Notes under the pieces: model-generated | What the model was told of the DNA's origin: nothing | Database searches by the model: none | The model's input: only the letters and a program-made list of their open reading frames with translations | Translations under genes and position numbers: made by a program | In this document: one piece after another, positions 13,152 through 13,266 of the stretch | Layout of the letters: the number at the start of each line of letters is the position of its first letter | How positions within the stretch are numbered: the stretch's first letter is position 1 | DNA from: Baffinella frigidus | Taxonomy: Eukaryota > Cryptophyceae > Cryptomonadales > Baffinellaceae | NCBI GenBank assembly: GCA_026770585.1 | Contig: MU647697.1 | Coordinates: 59,030-72,295, forward strand | DNA length: 13,266 nucleotides | Direction: 5' to 3'

Positions 13152-13266
13152 AACGCCCTCACACAAGCAAACACACCCCCAGGAGCTCCTCGATAAAGTG
13201 TCCTGGGACATGTTTAGACCTCGTTTCAGCGTTTCCCATGTGATTTTACCCCCATTAGGACCTCTA
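13152..13266 (+). repeat. 115-bp direct repeat, copy 2, cut by the window edge
   Basis: Second copy of 12593-12707; identity continues to the last base of the window, so the repeat is longer than what is shown. It could be part of a 559-bp satellite, a duplicated gene end or a long terminal repeat. The sequence here does not decide. Confidence 0.92.

Noticed and set aside
12528-13174. Short frames of 68-79 codons near the right end
   Set aside because: They lie in or between the 115-bp repeats with no domain, no splice context and low protein-like character.
1-13266. CRISPR array, rRNA or tRNA genes
   Set aside because: No regularly spaced identical repeats with unique spacers of CRISPR size, and no rRNA or tRNA core sequences were seen.

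Overview
This window looks like nuclear DNA of a eukaryote, most likely an alga or other plastid-lineage protist with TTTAGGG-type telomeres. Degenerate TTTAGGG/CCCTAAA strings occur at about 299-314, 8456-8550 and throughout 9718-10930. The few plausible coding pieces are split by GT-AG introns, and there is no bacterial gene layout, rRNA, tRNA or CRISPR. I cannot name the species. No protein here is one I recognise, so all gene calls are tentative.

Layout. 1-1300: foldback (hairpin) elements, a 210-bp terminal-inverted-repeat (TIR) element, a three-way hairpin and a 281-bp-offset direct duplication. 1300-3000: GA microsatellite, 27-bp minisatellites, a 385-bp tandem duplication and acidic-coding direct repeats. 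3000-5900: foldbacks, broken copies of the TIR element and many partial copies of a dispersed module marked by ACCTGGGCCC. 5900-7450: more dispersed repeats and hairpins. 7450-8800: minus-strand segments that look like tandemly duplicated short exons with related introns, followed by telomere-like repeats. 8900-9660: four foldback/TIR elements almost end to end. 9718-10976: an array of about eight 115-132-bp units, each resembling a minus-strand micro-exon plus a telomere-like intron, interrupted by two foldback insertions. 10934-11372: the best gene candidate, two minus-strand exons that join in phase and feed into that array. 11417-12637: a plus-strand 406-codon open frame carrying three about 57-residue repeats. 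12593-13266: a 115-bp repeat present twice, 559 bp apart, reaching the right edge.

Overall the region is a repeat-dominated, probably subtelomeric or interstitial-telomeric landscape. Several unrelated non-autonomous foldback families share one short motif, CCTAC-N-GTAGG, and some exon/intron units appear to have been copied in tandem. No transposase gene is visible, so any mobility would have to be supplied from elsewhere.
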